Assembly (NCBI GenBank): GCA_947172415.1 | Contig: OX359189.1 | Location: 9,624,501-9,688,500 of the forward strand | DNA: 64,000 nucleotides | Direction: 5' to 3' | DNA from: Chondrosia reniformis | Lineage: Eukaryota; Porifera; Demospongiae; Chondrillida; Chondrillidae | Shown here: one piece after another, positions 38,901 to 51,872 of the stretch | Numbering within the stretch: position 1 is the stretch's first letter | How the letters are laid out: every line of letters begins with the position of its first letter | Program-made: the position numbers and the translations under genes | The notes under the pieces: model-generated | The model's database searches: none | What the model was told of the DNA's origin: nothing | What the model saw: only the letters and a program-made list of their open reading frames with translations

Positions 38901-41400
38901 TAACAAAAAAGAGCCTCCCTTATACGTAAGTAAGAGCCTACTGTACCTTACTAGCAAAATAAGAGCCTCCCTTGAAAGAAAAGAACCTACATTGCCAATA
39001 AGAGCCTATCTTGCTAGCAAAAGAAGAGCCTCCCTGGCAGGTAAGGGCCTACATGCCTTACAAGCAACTCAACTACAGGACCATAGTCTAAACACACATA
39101 ACTTTCACTAGATTTAACATTTTCTCCATTCTATCTCACAGGTGTACCTCACTGATTACGTATCACCTGCACATTTGTAGTAAAACCTCCATTCCATTGA
39201 AAGTGCATTTGTATGCTGCATACATATAGCAACCTATGTAAGTGTCTGCCAAACTGACACTGCATCCTCATGCATACTGTAATGAACAAGTTTGTATTTT
39301 ATACCCGAAGACTCACCGAAGAGGAAGAAGAAGGAGAACACTCCTGTATCCTCATCCAAATATAGGTTTAGTTTCTTATAGGCCTCATAGTACGTAGCAT
39401 GTTGAAAATGGTGTGTTAGATTATTCATATGAAGTAAATTTCAGGACATTCCAATCAAGTTATTAAACTGTCCTATATCCTCATCAGTGATGATGAGGAT
39501 ATAGGACAGTTTAATAAATCTAACCCTACCTACCTACCTACCTATGTAGACATATTCATGTAACAATGAAGGTAAGTTAGCCATGGCCACTAAGCTACGT
39601 ACAATTACCACAGCAATGCTCCCTACATAATTCCCCTTTTATAAGTAATTATTGTGCATTTCACTAATTGCAGGGAAAATCCCTTTTATCAGAATGTGTT
39701 GATAATCAAAAGACCCATTCCAATTCCAGTGTGAAGGGCACTTCACTGGGTGACCCATTAGCGAAGGCTACATTTCATGGGGCCCAGTTAATACAGAAAT
39801 TACAGTAAACATCTACACATACTATATCAGATATGAAAGCAAATAATCACTGCAAACACATTATGCCATATTATTTGATACATATGTACTAAATGTCAAC
39901 TGTTTTGCATCAAAGAGAGATGAGGCATGATGTAATCTGTCTTCAAGCTACACCTTCAGCATAAGGTGTAGCTGAAGCGTGTTAAAGAACTTAATATTGT
40001 GTTTCCATGTGGATCCGCATGATATAAATACACAAATACTACAAGTGTTACAACAGCTGGTACATAACATCACATGGCAGTATTGAATGATGGAACCCGA
40101 GCTGATATATATATACATACAAGATGTACAGTGAACAAAAGATCAGTTAGTGCTAAATTAACTGGAAATTAAGGGTAATTTTGGGGATATAAATATTTAT
40201 CAGTGGCCATTTTTTATTTAACCATGGCATGTTTCTTGCCAAAGCCAATTTTACGTACTTGCTAGGAGATGCTAAATTACTTGTGGTAAGATCACAGATT
40301 CAAGTTTAATAAAACCAGAATGGAATTCATGGCTGTCGGGTTTCACATTAAGGGGTATTTCTCCACCCTTAGAAATAATGGATTCTAAATTAGGACCTTG
40401 TTTAACAGTTGACCTGGTAAATGTGTAGATATTAACACAGATTTTATACTTGCTGTGTTAATAATAACATATAAAATTGTAACTCATTTAGTCATATTCA
40501 GTAACTTTCAGCAATTTTCATGTAATAATATTTAATCAACTACATCTGTCCTCAATGGAAAGAGCCTCTGAAGAGATTAACGAGAAATTCCTGGAAAATA
40601 CTGAATCAATAAAGTATCTGCTCTGTAGATATGTATGCTAGTTCACTTATATGCATTGCAGAGGTTATTTAAAGAATATCATCATCATTGAACTCTGGAT
40701 ATTATTATATATTATTATTAGGTGTAATCTGTATTAAACTACAGCTACAAACCAAAAGGTGTTATCTGTTAAATCATCCTCTAACACATTGAAATATAAT
40801 ACATAGTAAAGATATGTATGCATGCCTTCCTTTCCATTACACAACACTGCATACAGACTCTCCAAATGACATAGTTTCACATACAACTTCACAAGTATTT
40901 GAGGGACTTAAAACAAGAGAGTTTGAATTCATTTTCACTAATTTTAGATGTCTTGACATTATTGACACAATATGCACTACATGTACAGTGGATGGACTGA
41001 GATTTATGTGTGCTTATAATATAAGTTAATGTCCTCAAGGGAATTAATAAAAAAAACTGTGATACATTTATGTATTTCTATTATATCCAATACAAGGGGG
41101 AAACCCTTTTATTATTCCAGTGATCCTATAGTATAGAACCATATTATTATGATGGTACAGTCACCTATATCCTGACTATGTAAGTATCCCATGAATTAGT
41201 CCATTTGCCAAGATATTGAAGTGACCTTTGCGAACTGTACATTTTCGAAAATCCCCTTTGATCTCAATTTCAATCTATATCAAGTTTAAGTATATACCTT
41301 CAAATCCAGCTACTATCTCTTTCCTTGCAGGATGATAAATTAGGGCTGTAATTCCGCGAATATTTCCACCAACATCGCGTCTGGTAAGGATTCGTTCCAT
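29941..41400 (-). CDS. WD40-repeat protein, 20 exons, intact
   Basis: Exons 5' to 3': 41400-41298, 38752-38659, 38219-38132, 36386-36293, 36141-36100, 36028-35956, 35758-35678, 35055-34990, 34656-34476, 34206-34023, 33756-33515, 32823-32742, 32642-32239, 32143-32030, 31693-31424, 31133-31056, 30824-30712, 30599-30509, 30219-30162, 30068-29941. All phases match, giving 861 aa. WD-like strands recur: VAGFEDGAVKSWD, LISASLDYQIVCW, IYSAGYDGMLIFYD, LATGSFDQKVKVW, IFTGHADGSVLKWER, LMGSQDGRIFVWGFD, WVTGSEDETIRLW, ITASYDKTIKIW, so probably two propellers. A charged low-complexity segment with heptads GQKEKGV/A follows the WEEL-rich linker in exon 13, and the C-terminus is acidic/Lys-rich. An RFX X-box-like site just upstream hints at a ciliary role. 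The exact family (WDR49/WDY-like?) is not settled. Confidence 0.85.
31191..31390. repeat. 31-bp intronic minisatellite, 6 units
   Basis: Intron between exons 15 and 16 of the intact WD40 gene. Same unit as 23386-23545, with one more copy. Confidence 0.95.
31785..31850 (-). repeat. tRNA-like (SINE) sequence in block A
   Basis: On the minus strand GTAGCTCAGTGGCAGAGC (A box) and GGTTAAATTTCC (B-box-like). Paralogous to 23955-24016 through the block duplication. Confidence 0.6.
32932..33030. repeat. 10-bp minisatellite (ggaggacagt)n
   Basis: About nine units in the intron upstream of exon 12. It is the counterpart of 25051-25122 and the site where similarity between blocks A and B ends. Confidence 0.9.
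33797..34060. repeat. ~53-bp tandem repeat that includes the 3' edge of exon 10
   Basis: Five units with tgtgtccacaagtgtgt and caataccgagctcacatg. The unit nearest 34023-34060 overlaps the coding end of exon 10 (CDTLVDTLTY); the others lie in the intron, so an exon edge has been amplified. Confidence 0.85.
34265..34460. repeat. ~22-bp minisatellite, about 9 units
   Basis: Unit ggggcttgtatactagtaag, in the intron between exons 9 and 10 of the WD40 gene. Confidence 0.9.
34685..34925. repeat. 22-bp G-rich minisatellite, about 10 units
   Basis: Unit gttttggtaaggggtggggc, in the intron between exons 8 and 9. The runs of four G per unit on the plus strand could form G-quadruplexes. Confidence 0.9.
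36745..36812 (-). repeat. tRNA-like SINE copy
   Basis: On the minus strand GTAGCTCAGTGGCAGAGC, then about 30 bp later GGGTTTAATTCCC. The flank (gccactgagctacgtaca...gccacagcaatgctcc) recurs in decayed form at 39583-39625. Confidence 0.65.
38262..38530. repeat. ~54-bp minisatellite, 5 units
   Basis: The unit contains gccattaaatgcaccaaat and acttgtggttctattatc. It lies in the intron between WD40-gene exons 2 and 3. Confidence 0.9.
39312..39432 (+). mobile_element. Interspersed repeat, copy D (diverged, truncated)
   Basis: Shares ctcctgtatc-ctcatccaaa-aggtttagtt and the distal end with copy C but lacks the hammerhead-like core. It lies in WD40-gene intron 1. Confidence 0.6.
39460..39517. repeat. 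Perfect 27-bp-arm hairpin with 4-nt loop
   Basis: 39460-39486 and 39491-39517 are exact reverse complements around loop gtga. It is in WD40-gene intron 1, 28 bp from repeat copy D. It might be a fold-back transposon relic, a small-RNA precursor, or an assembly artefact. Confidence 0.9.
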
Positions 41401-41706
41401 ACTCTCTCCGTTTCCTTGGCAACATACGACAGTTCAGATCATACTCTTATACTTGATCTAAGGACCGCGGAAAGGTATTCATTAGTTAAACGATATTCAT
41501 GATCCAATTAAAGGCAATTTCCTTTGAAGACCTCGAGGCGTTAAGCCTGACTTTGTACTTCCATAGCCGGAAACTGCTAGTACCGGTGAAGATGATTTCC
41601 AACCAGAACGAATTGAACGAGAAATAATTTCCTCAAAGATCGTCAAATTGGGAAGATAAGAATTTACAAGTTTATTTCTGGTACAATTTAGAGGAAGGAT
41701 TGAGAT
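41401..41706. promoter_or_regulatory. Bidirectional promoter region, WD40 gene / ETS gene, with X-box-like site
   Basis: 306 bp separates the divergent starts. GTTTCCTTGGCAAC at 41410-41423 matches the RFX X-box at 12 of 14 positions and lies 10 bp before the WD40 ATG, so it may be in the 5' UTR. Confidence 0.5.
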
Positions 41707-44700
41707 ATGCCAAACTCAGTCTTTATAGTGCCGAAAAAAACTGTGATCGTCATCGGGCCGAAATTGGTAGTGCAGTGTCGTCGTCAGCGAAGGACCCCAG
41801 TGACGCATAAAGATGCTTTTTTGGAAGCCGTCCGGCAGATATACGACGAACGGTCAAAATTGTCATCCCAAATCGACGTGACCAAACTTACGTCGGTGCA
41901 TGAGACAGTATACGACCAAATGCCGCACGAATCGACAGACAACATAATTCGAGAGCTGCATCGCATGAATTTGTACGAGTCCTGGAGAGAAAAGGTGTGT
42001 CATGCAAATGAGGACGAATTGAACGTTCCTGGTGTCCTCTTTCCAATAGCAACCATGCTAGAGAAAGGGGCGCACTTGGTAACCACAGCAGTCACGCCTC
42101 TCCTCAGCAAGTGTCTCCGCCTCCAGTCCATCTACCTCCATGATGAGGATCGTGTCAGAGCATGGGCTTGTGAGACGACTGCCTTGCCCTCCATCCTGCA
42201 CATTGGAGGCACTGCAGTTGACAAGGACTGGCTCTGCCATTCCAACGTCTCTCCAGCAGTTACGGAAATCCTGACCACCTTTTTCAAAGACAAGTCATTC
42301 ATTTTGGTTGGTTTTGATAATTTGGAAGATTGCAGTTTATCCTGCTTCCAGAAACACTTTTTTGGATCTGATAGCACTAGATGCCTTTATCATCTCACCA
42401 ACAGCTATGAGCTTCATGGAGTTGGAAAGGGACCATTGACAAAGTATATAATCAAAGCCGGTGAAATGCTTAGTGAATCTATTCTGAAAGGTAAAATCTT
42501 AAATCTTTAAAGAATTACATGTTTGTAGATGAAATCAGTTTACATGAGAGTGTAGTATGTGGTATTTCTGAATCAACTAACTGAATGATCTGTTCCTTAG
42601 GAATGCTTTATATAAATTTACATTCTGATTGTATACGTACTCTAATGAATACATATCTCAGTAACAGGAGTACTATTTTATCTTAATTTGTATCAAAGAT
42701 TTGGTTTGTTTGAACCCCAACGACTGCACCATTACTGTTGCACGTATCTTGAACTTATAGTATTTAAGTATAATTTTCAATAGTTACTAATATGGCCTGT
42801 GGTTATGAGTACAGGAATATAAAACACACCTTTTAATTGATTTGTTAAATCACTGGTGCTATAGCATACTTCCAATTTCCAGATGTAGTCCATTTTTCCA
42901 TACCTATAAAACCTGTATATATATATACGTACGTATATACATATATATATTTTAAATGGATCTTTTAAGATTGAATTTTTCTTAAATTGGAGACTATTCA
43001 CATGATTATAATTATGCTGAAGAGATTAAGCACTCCATATATTGGTAACAGTCCAAAGATGTTTAATCAGGTGTTTGTTTATGTCTGCATTCTGACAATT
43101 TCCCTACTGAAAATGTTCCTATATTGAATCTGTTCAGCTATTGTTGCCAGGCCTTGCTATTTCAGTATATTTGGACACTGAATAATAACAATGAAGTTAC
43201 TGTTGTTTGTTGATGTACTTGCATTGCAGATGGTACGGAGCTGTTGCAAGACCTCTGGACAGGCCACGATGACAAGGAAGGTATGGAAAGTAAATAGGCT
43301 TGAAAAGGGAAGTTGATTGAGAGGGAGGGGCTTAGAGGAGAGGGAGGGGCTTAGGGGAGAGGGAGGGGCTAAGGGAGAGGGAGGGGCTAAGGGAGAGGGA
43401 GGGCTTAGGGGAGAGGGAGGGGCTTAGGGGAGAGGGAGGGGCTAAGGGAGAGGGGGCTTAGGGGAGAGGGAGGGGCTTAGGGGAGAGGGAGGGGCTAAGG
43501 GAGAGGGGGGCTTAGGGGAGAGGGAGGGGCTTAGAGGAGAGGGAGGGGCTTAGGGGAGAGGGAGGGGCTTAGAGGAGAGGGAGGGGCTTAGGGGAGAGGG
43601 AGGGGCTTAGAGGAGAGGGAGGGGCTTAGGGGAGAGGGAGGGGCTTAGAGGAGAGGGAGGGCTTAGGGGAGAGGGAGGGGATTTGAAGAGGGTGATGAAT
43701 TGATGGTGGATGTGAGAAAGTGATTAATTAAGAGAAAGAGCGAATTTGTTTACTATATGCTCAAATTGTCCTGCAACAACTATAAGTTTCCTTTTTAAAG
43801 AATGAACTGTATTTTCTCATGCAATTTGCTTTTTATTTCATTCACATCCTATGGTTGTTGTTGGAAGTTCTCTTATCTCAAGAGACCCAGAACCTCATAA
43901 ATCATCACCGTAGCAACACAGTTCATAGGAAAAGTGTGAAATAGTTGTACAATGTAAGCTATCTCTCCCTAGGTAATTCAAAGAGATATACTTCCACCAA
44001 TTGCCTCTTTGCATTAATAGTAGTTTTATTGCAATCACATTATACTAAGTGAATTATGCTTGGAAGGGAAGGAAGCATCAGCAATATCTGCCCTCTAGTT
44101 CTGAAGAACTACAGAAAACCAATTAATTACATAAATGAAGCTCTTTTCCTATCATGTGTATCATGTGTACAAGTGATTCTGTTACAGGCTATGGTTGCTA
44201 TGGGTTACTTAGCTTAAGATTGATAGCAGCTACCTGATCACTAGTTTACTTTGTTAGTGGGAACTAGCTTGTTTACAGGAAGAAGGACTGGCAGGTGCTC
44301 CTGTGAGGACTTCTTAGAAAGCAATGTGAAGTTTTGTGGAAAAAATAAAAATAACAAAAATTTCTTATTGTACATCAGTTGGCCTTGTGGTCATAGCCAT
44401 ACATTCCTGTGGCTCTGATAGCGCATTGGGGGAATTTATTGTACTTTTCTATGGCCAGGGTAGCATTATTTATATACTTAATTGCATTAGGTCACCTTTA
44501 GAACAATTGATTTTCTATAAGTGCCTTCAGAAGTACCCTAAGGCACCTAACCTACCCACCTCACCCCACTGGGGGTGTGTCATACCACCCCCACCCCAGG
44601 GGTGCCTGTGGTGGGCTACAAATCCCCAGGGTCCCTGGAAAAGGGGACAGGTTGTGGGACGGGGTAGGTAGGGGGAGGGGCAGGGTGTTGTGAGGGTGGG

Positions 44701-47700
44701 ATGGGGAGGGGCAGGGTGTTGTGAGGGTGGGATGGGGAGGGGCAGGGTGTTGTGAGGGTGGGATGGGGTAGGTAGGAGGGATAGGGTGATGTGAGGGTGG
44801 CATGCTCATTAGCTTATGTTGTTGTTTTAAATCATAGTAGTCTGTGATTTTAGATCTCCCTACTTAATTAGATATCATCATCTCATTGTCAATATACCTA
44901 AGTTGGTATCTTCTTTAAAAAGAAAAACACTTTTTATTCATTTTTGAACAGAAACTACGTATATCCCGTTAAGTTGGAAGTATGTAATATATAGTGTATC
45001 TTTCCCACAATGACCCAATGTATGTAAAAAGACACTGTAGTGGTAGCCATGACAACAGCAGTAGACCTTTTATTTCCTAAATGTCAGATTCTCTGTAAAC
45101 ACTGATAGTTATGCAATAGCTTGTAATTTCTGTGTGTACCCTACTTGGAGCTTAATACATTTTTGATTGCATTACTGTGGTACAGTTACTGAGAAACAAT
45201 GCATAAATGCATAGCCTAAGGAATGTGATGAACATTCTTCATGGAAGGAAATTAGCTTTTAATGTAGAAGTGTCAAGATTAGCTAAAGAATTGTGAGGGG
45301 TAGTGCATGGTACGTACCATCTAACAAATTAATCACCTTGAATCTTGTCAATGTAGTTCATGCAATGACAAAGTGAATATGTATCAGAACTGAAATCGAA
45401 AACATAGTGATTTGTAACTTGAAGCTTAAGATCCATTATTAACTTACGTAATTGATTGTGTGCTAGTTTCCAATTAAAAATATTTTGATTTTGTGTTTCT
45501 AGGTGCTATAACATTTACTTTTCTGATTGAGGAAAACCCTGGTCATTTGGTGCAGGAACAGCTACAGCAAGTCTGCAATATTCTGTTGCCAAGGGAAATT
45601 CCAAAGAGGGTGGAGTGGTCTTGGGAAGGCGTGGCCAGGCTGATGATTCATGCTCCCATAGATATGGCCACTAGCATATGGGAGACACTGGTGAACAAGG
45701 ATTGCTTCAAATTGGGGAGCGCACTCTTTGCTGTAATGATTAACGAGGGACCGGTAGTGGAGATTAACGGAACCATTCCCCCATCACTCCTCTGCCCAAG
45801 ACGTAAAGGTACGGTAAAATGGTTGAATTAGGTCCTTAATCTGTCAATCAAGGATAATATCTCCTTTTCAAGAAGTTGTAATTACACATACAATTCCTAG
45901 TCAAATACGTAGTTAGCCATATACTACATATTAATATTCGGTGCCATCTTATGTACGTATGTATGTACGTAAGTTGACATTTAAATTTCTCTTAGTTTTA
46001 CCATAACACTGTCATCCTTTCGTGTTCCTAGTCATTCAAGTGTTTTGAAAGTTTAAAGAATGATTGTTACGCTTTAAGATATTAAGATTGCATGTGTTTG
46101 GCACTACTCAATTCTGATCTAATTAGAAACCAAATACTACTTCAAAAGTCAAACCTATTAACACTTATATAAAACGCCAAACAGACCAATGACACTGGTA
46201 GCACCAAATCCTTTCCACTATTTATGTATGCGGTGAGTAGGAATCCAGGAAGCCACACTGTACTGACAATATACGTATGGGTAACCAGTTTTGCATGATC
46301 TCCTGTAACTCCTGTTGCAAGAGAAACATTAAGTACTTCCTGTTTCCTTAGTGGCTGCCCCCTATATATGTATCTGTGTCCTGTACCGTTCCAATGGGCA
46401 AACATATGTATTATTCATACATTAAATAAATAATTTTAATAAGTAAGTACCTGCTATAACTAATATTATACAGGAAGTTATTTTGCATGAATAGCACTTG
46501 TTCTATGTGATTGAAAATATTCTTGTATATTTTTGAATGTATTCACAATTATATTATGGTAGTTTATATTACTGGTATATGCATACATATGTACATATAT
46601 TGATGTATTGGTTTATAGGGAGCAAATATATATGTATGTACGTATATGTCAGTAGAACACACTAGGAACTTGTAACATATTGCTCACTAATTATAATGAC
46701 ATACGTATACAAATCTTAAACTGCTTGTGAACTAGCTATTTACGGATACTATAACGAATTGAAACCTAATTATCAACAAATTAATGCTAAATGTAAACAG
46801 TGATCTTTTGAATTTAGAATTTATAAATACTATCCAGCTAGACTGTCCCTTTATGTAGTTACTTGTAGAGGGATCTTGTAAGTGAGGTGCCAAGTGTTAT
46901 ATATGTAGGAGTGTGACAGAGACAGGGTGTGAAGGAGGTTGGGCTACTGTAGTATTTTATAAAAATTTTACAAAATGGCTAAAACTCCTTCAGCACCCAG
47001 AGTGTCCCTACCATTAGAGGTACGTAGGCTGTTTTGTTTTGCAATGACCTAATCCTCTATGGTTTTCCAATTGTCTAATCAGAGAGTATTTTTGGAAATA
47101 ATTCCTAATTTGAATGGAGTGATCTGTTAATTGCATTTATTATTTCATTAACTCCATACATCTGTTGTCAATATTAATAGCTTTCATCGACCTAAATGGC
47201 TACTTACACAGAGCCAGTTACTTGTATACCCATTCACTTCCTGTATGTATGCCTGTAATTGGTTGTGGGTGTCCACCTACTTTAGCATATTCTCATGAGA
47301 ACCAAATTTATATTGTCTGATATTGTGTGTAGCCTAATATGTAGACTAGAGATATTCTTTATAAGTTGAACTAGTTACTTACATAAACATATATCTCATT
47401 ACAGTAGTGAACTAAACATTTCCTTGCTACAGAAAGGCGTCTAGAGTTGCGTAGCAATATTCATTTTTTGCTTATCAAAACAAGCTTAACCTTTGCATAT
47501 TCATTATCAGATGTGTTGTAACCCTAACCCAACAAAATGACATCATTTATTGTCTCACTTCCTGTGTTCCTACACTCCATTTCCGGTTGCCAGCCTTTAA
47601 ATATACTTTGTCACCTCATTTTAGCTGTTTTTCAGAATAGTTAACTGTAAATCTTAAGTCTACAGTTGTTGAGGAGTTATCTACTAATGTCTGTCCTTTT

Positions 47701-50700
47701 ACTTCCAACAGTTAATTCTGCTCATTCTCAGATACTAAAGGGACAGCCCCTTCTCATTACTAACGGAAGTTTTCAACACCTACAGCCTGAAGCAAAGTTA
47801 AAGGAGGAAAAGGGACCTGGAGGACAATCTCCTTCTTCAAGCTCACAGATGCAAAAATCGACTTCCAGTAGGAACAGCAGTAGCAGTGAGAACGATCGGG
47901 TTTGGCACTCTCCTAGTCCTCCTTACCTATTTGGAGGAGGTGGAGTGCCTTATCTTGTGAGTCACTCTCCCAATTTTGCTGCCTCTCCATCTCCCGTAGC
48001 CAATGAGGTGAAGATAGAGATGGTAGATCGTGGTGCTGGTACCCCACAACTGCCAGCTACAGTGCTCACCTCTCCCTTGGGCCAGCAAGCGGCCTGGGCC
48101 AAGCTCTCCTGCCCCCCAGCACCTCCACTCATCCTCATGCAGCAGCAACAGCCCACAGTGGGGCAGGTACAGGGACAGCCTTTCAAAGCCCGACCTCCCA
48201 TCCGGAGGAGCACGGCCATTGAAGAAGAAAAAGACACCAACATCAACACTGACAAAGTAGTCGGACCTCTGGTGGGTGAGTCTGCCTCCAATACCAACCC
48301 ATTGAATGATGGAGGTATCCAGCTTGTTCACAAGTGGCAGGAGAAGAAGGAAAAGAAACTAGTGCACAGCAGCAGCTCAAAGACTGATCTTGAGAGATCT
48401 TTTGATGAAGAAACTGCCGCCAGCTCTTCACCTCAAAGCCATTCCCCTCCCAGTGCCCCAAGTCTCACTACAGCCTCTTCTCCTGGCACAAATCTATCAG
48501 CAATCTCAGGCAACACTGCTCTTCCTCATACTGCAGCCCTCAAACCCACCACCATCATCACCTCGGCACCCAACCAGGTGATTGCAACATCATCTCCACC
48601 AACTCAGGGAGCCTTCCCACCACACCTTCAGGTTGCCCTCCCCCCCCTCCACCACCCAGGCGTCCTCCCCTCCCAGGGGCAAGGCATGGCTAATGGAATG
48701 AATCCTTTCTTCTGTTTTCAGAGCCCTCAAGGTCCCATATTAGTGCCTTGCACTGCAATGGGGATGCCCTGGTCTGCCTTGCACATGAAGCAGAAGGAGG
48801 GCGAGCTGGATAAGAAGGAGCAGGAGGAAGCCATGAAGAGCTCCACGCCAGATCTTGTTCACCAGAATCTCCAGGAAGGAAGTGAATGCTTGCTTAACAA
48901 ACGGAGGCGTTCCACTTCTTTGCCAGACATCAAAGTCGCCATCTCTTCCCACTTTCAGAATTCCAATTCGTCTCCCGGACCTGCCAAGAAGCCAAAACTA
49001 GAGACAACGGGATCAAACAGTTTGGACAGTCACATAATGGGCCACCACGACAGAGAACACCACATGCTAAAGGCCTCGTCCTTCCCCGACTACAACAGCA
49101 CTAATAAAGTGGTTCACAACAAAATATCACAAAAGCAGTTCTCAGAGGACACGGAAATGGATGAAATCATTGGAGGACCAGTCTTTATGACCCCCGTGGG
49201 CAAGAGGGATGGAAAACAGCTTCCAACCTGTAAGTTTAGCTTATTTCAACACCTGAGCACAGTAGTACATTGTATGGCTAGGTTGCTTGTCTCAACTTTG
49301 ATGTTATGTTATGTGTCCATGCAGAAGTATGGCTTAGAGTAATCTATACCTATTACCTCATTTGTCATGGAAGTCACCCAGTAACAGACAGTAACTTTAG
49401 TTGTACTTTTAGTAAAGGACTGTTAGATAATTGTATATACATATGTTTGTATGTTTGCATTCCAATGTGTTGGGTGGGGTAGTAGCATCACTTTTACATT
49501 CATTTCCTATGGCAAGACTGAACTCTCTAAAACATTGAGCTCTCTAAAACATTGAGCTCTCTAAAACATTGGGCTCTCTAAAAGATTGAGCTCTCTAAAC
49601 ACATTGATCTCTCTAAAAGATTGAGCTCTCTAAAATATTTTGAGCTCTCTAAAAGATTGAGCTCTCTAAAACATTGGGCTCTCTAAAAGGAGATTTTTCC
49701 TTAAACAATTTTGTTTGTCTAGTAGCAATGCCATACTGGATAGACCCTTAGCTGCACTACTATTGCTGTACCAGTAATCTGAGAACTTCAATTCGTGTTC
49801 AAACAACTTCAAAGTTCTCATGTAAGGAGAGCCTATTATTTCATTCATACTCCCTAATTGGGTTATGACTCCCTAAGAATAGTTCACCAGTGAGAAGATT
49901 GTGGTTGCCATTGATTGAATCAATAGTTGACTTCCCCCTATTACTTGGAAACTGAATCAAATATTATATGTTCTTAAGCAGTCTGCCCTAACCTCTAGAC
50001 CATCAGTCTCGGGTATTTATGTGAATTTACAGGTACAGTATGTATATACCCAATTGGTTAAAATGAACCAGCAGGTCGTGTTTCTTCTCATTCTCCTAAA
50101 TAAAACCACTTCAAGCATGTGACAATCATGTGACTGTTTTTCTCATTCTCCTAAGAATTTAAATAAAATAAATACATTGCTCAGTCCAGACCATCTGTCT
50201 CAGAATATTATATAAATATACAGTATGTACATATATTCCCAGTTGGTTATAAATAATAATGAAAATGAACCTGTTTCCTTTCTTTCAGAGGTCTTGTTTT
50301 TTTCTCATTCTCCATTCTTCTGAGAAATATTATAATGTAAAATACATTGCTCAGCTGCCTGCATGTAAATACCTCCTACAGTTGTTGCTATGCAATGGTA
50401 CTAATTGGTGAAGTCACTGACCAATGGGATTTAACCCTAACAGGATGTGAATATTTGTGGTGAATGATCTTAGTTTCACTAGATATAGTGAATACCTTCT
50501 CCTCTCTCCTTATATTTTCTGATACAATTTATCTCAGTACTTGAAGTGAATAATGGCACGCTTTCTTAGCACATGAGTATAATATCTAATTCACCTGTGT
50601 TTTATCAATTGTTGATTTTTGAAAAGAAAGTTCTTTGCTAATACTTTGTCTTTAAATTCTTTATTTTATAAATTCTTTACCACTGCAAGTGGTAGCATTC

Positions 50701-51872
50701 AGTGAAGACTTAAAGTCTGTTACCTTTGAGTCTTGGCTTCAATTATTTTGAAAATATTTGGGGTTGCCTGTCAAATCCATTGATCTAAGGGGTGTACACT
50801 TTTCAAAGTTGATTTCAGAATGATGAATTGTACAGACTCCTTTCAGTTTATCAAAATTGAATTACAAGGTTGAATATTTTTGGATTAAAGCCTTTCTATG
50901 GCTTGGGTTCACTCGTTAAGGAAGTGTATAGTGGAACGTTTGTGTACGTTTCTTAAAGCCCATATTATAACCTTACACTGTCCAATAGAGGTCCAAACTC
51001 TCATCTAATATACCAAATACAAGTACCTATGTATATAGGAAAAGTTGCCAAAACGTTTAAAATGCACCAGCTTACAGATAATCATGTATTTTTAATGATC
51101 ATCTGTTGCCTAGTGATCTCATCAGAAAGCTACCACTTCCTGTAGAATCCATATTAGCTCCCACACCCCCACAGTCACTGGAGGAGCTGCCATGGCAACA
51201 GCTGTATAGCTTCTGCATCCTTAGTTCCATCTGTTGATAAACCCACTCAGTCTTGAAGACCTGCCAGTGTGGTGCCAAGTTATACTTGTAACCACATATA
51301 CATAAATGGCAATAGCTTCCCTTTAAAGGTTTATAAAATTAATATTTTACACCTTCCTTAACTGACCCATATACCTATATTGTATGTTTGTATAATCATT
51401 GTAATAAGTGCAACCTTAGGATGTGAACATATGCTTGTTATATATTTAATTTTACAGTTTCTTTTAGTATTACTGACTGTTTTCATGTTGTGTAGTTCCC
51501 TCGGGTAGAGGAGTGGTCCAGTTGTGGCAGTTTCTATTGGATCTGTTGCTGTCACCCTCTAATCGTCAGCTCATTCACTGGACTGGAGACCAGTATGAAT
51601 TCCGCATTGTCCAGCCAGACGAGATTGCCCGACTATGGGGGAAGCAGAAGAATAAGCCGCAGATGAACTATGACAAGCTGAGTAGAGGCTTACGGTATTA
51701 CTATGCCAAAGGCATTATGGACAAGGTGCCCGGAAAGAAACTCACATTCCGATTCACTTGCGATGTGGAGGAGTATGTGCAAGCTAGAGGGAAAAACCCC
51801 AATGCTGTTGATCTCCTGCGAAATTTAATCAAGAGCAGTAACACTCTAGTTCAACAGCAACAATTTTCTTAA
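41707..51872 (+). CDS. ETS-domain transcription factor with long N-terminal extension
   Basis: Five exons joined at phase 1 throughout: 41707-42490, 43230-43280, 45503-45808, 47712-49229, 51496-51872, giving 1011 aa. The last exon holds a complete ETS domain (about residues 890-975): GVVQLWQFLLDLLL, WTGDQYEFRIVQPDEIARLW, MNYDKLSRGLRYYYAKGIM, KVPGKKLTFRFTCD. The two recognition-helix arginines in SRGLRYY are present. Exon 4 is Ser/Pro/Gln-rich with a KKPKLE nuclear-localisation-like motif (about residue 820). Residues 1-380 form a globular-looking region that I do not recognise; no PNT domain is evident. The ETS subclass is uncertain. The assignment of exons 1-3 to the ETS gene rests on matching phases and the absence of another end or start, not on transcript data. 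Confidence 0.8.
43318..43680. repeat. 20-bp G-rich minisatellite, about 18 units
   Basis: Unit gggcttaggggagagggagg, with g/a variants alternating in a pattern near the 3' end. In ETS-gene intron 2. Confidence 0.95.
44640..44800. repeat. G-rich tandem repeat, 4 units
   Basis: Units of ggggcagggtgttgtgag plus ggtgggatgggg in ETS-gene intron 2; may form quadruplexes. Confidence 0.85.
49522..49690. repeat. 17-18-bp minisatellite, about 9 units
   Basis: Unit gagctctctaaaacatt with variants, in ETS-gene intron 4. Confidence 0.9.

Noticed and set aside
44336-44809. ORFs on both strands around the G-rich repeat
   Set aside because: Low-complexity Pro/His or Gly-rich peptides from tandem repeats within an ETS intron.
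47927-48461. ORFs antisense to the ETS-gene exon 4
   Set aside because: Shadows of the Ser/Pro-rich coding exon; no start or domain support.
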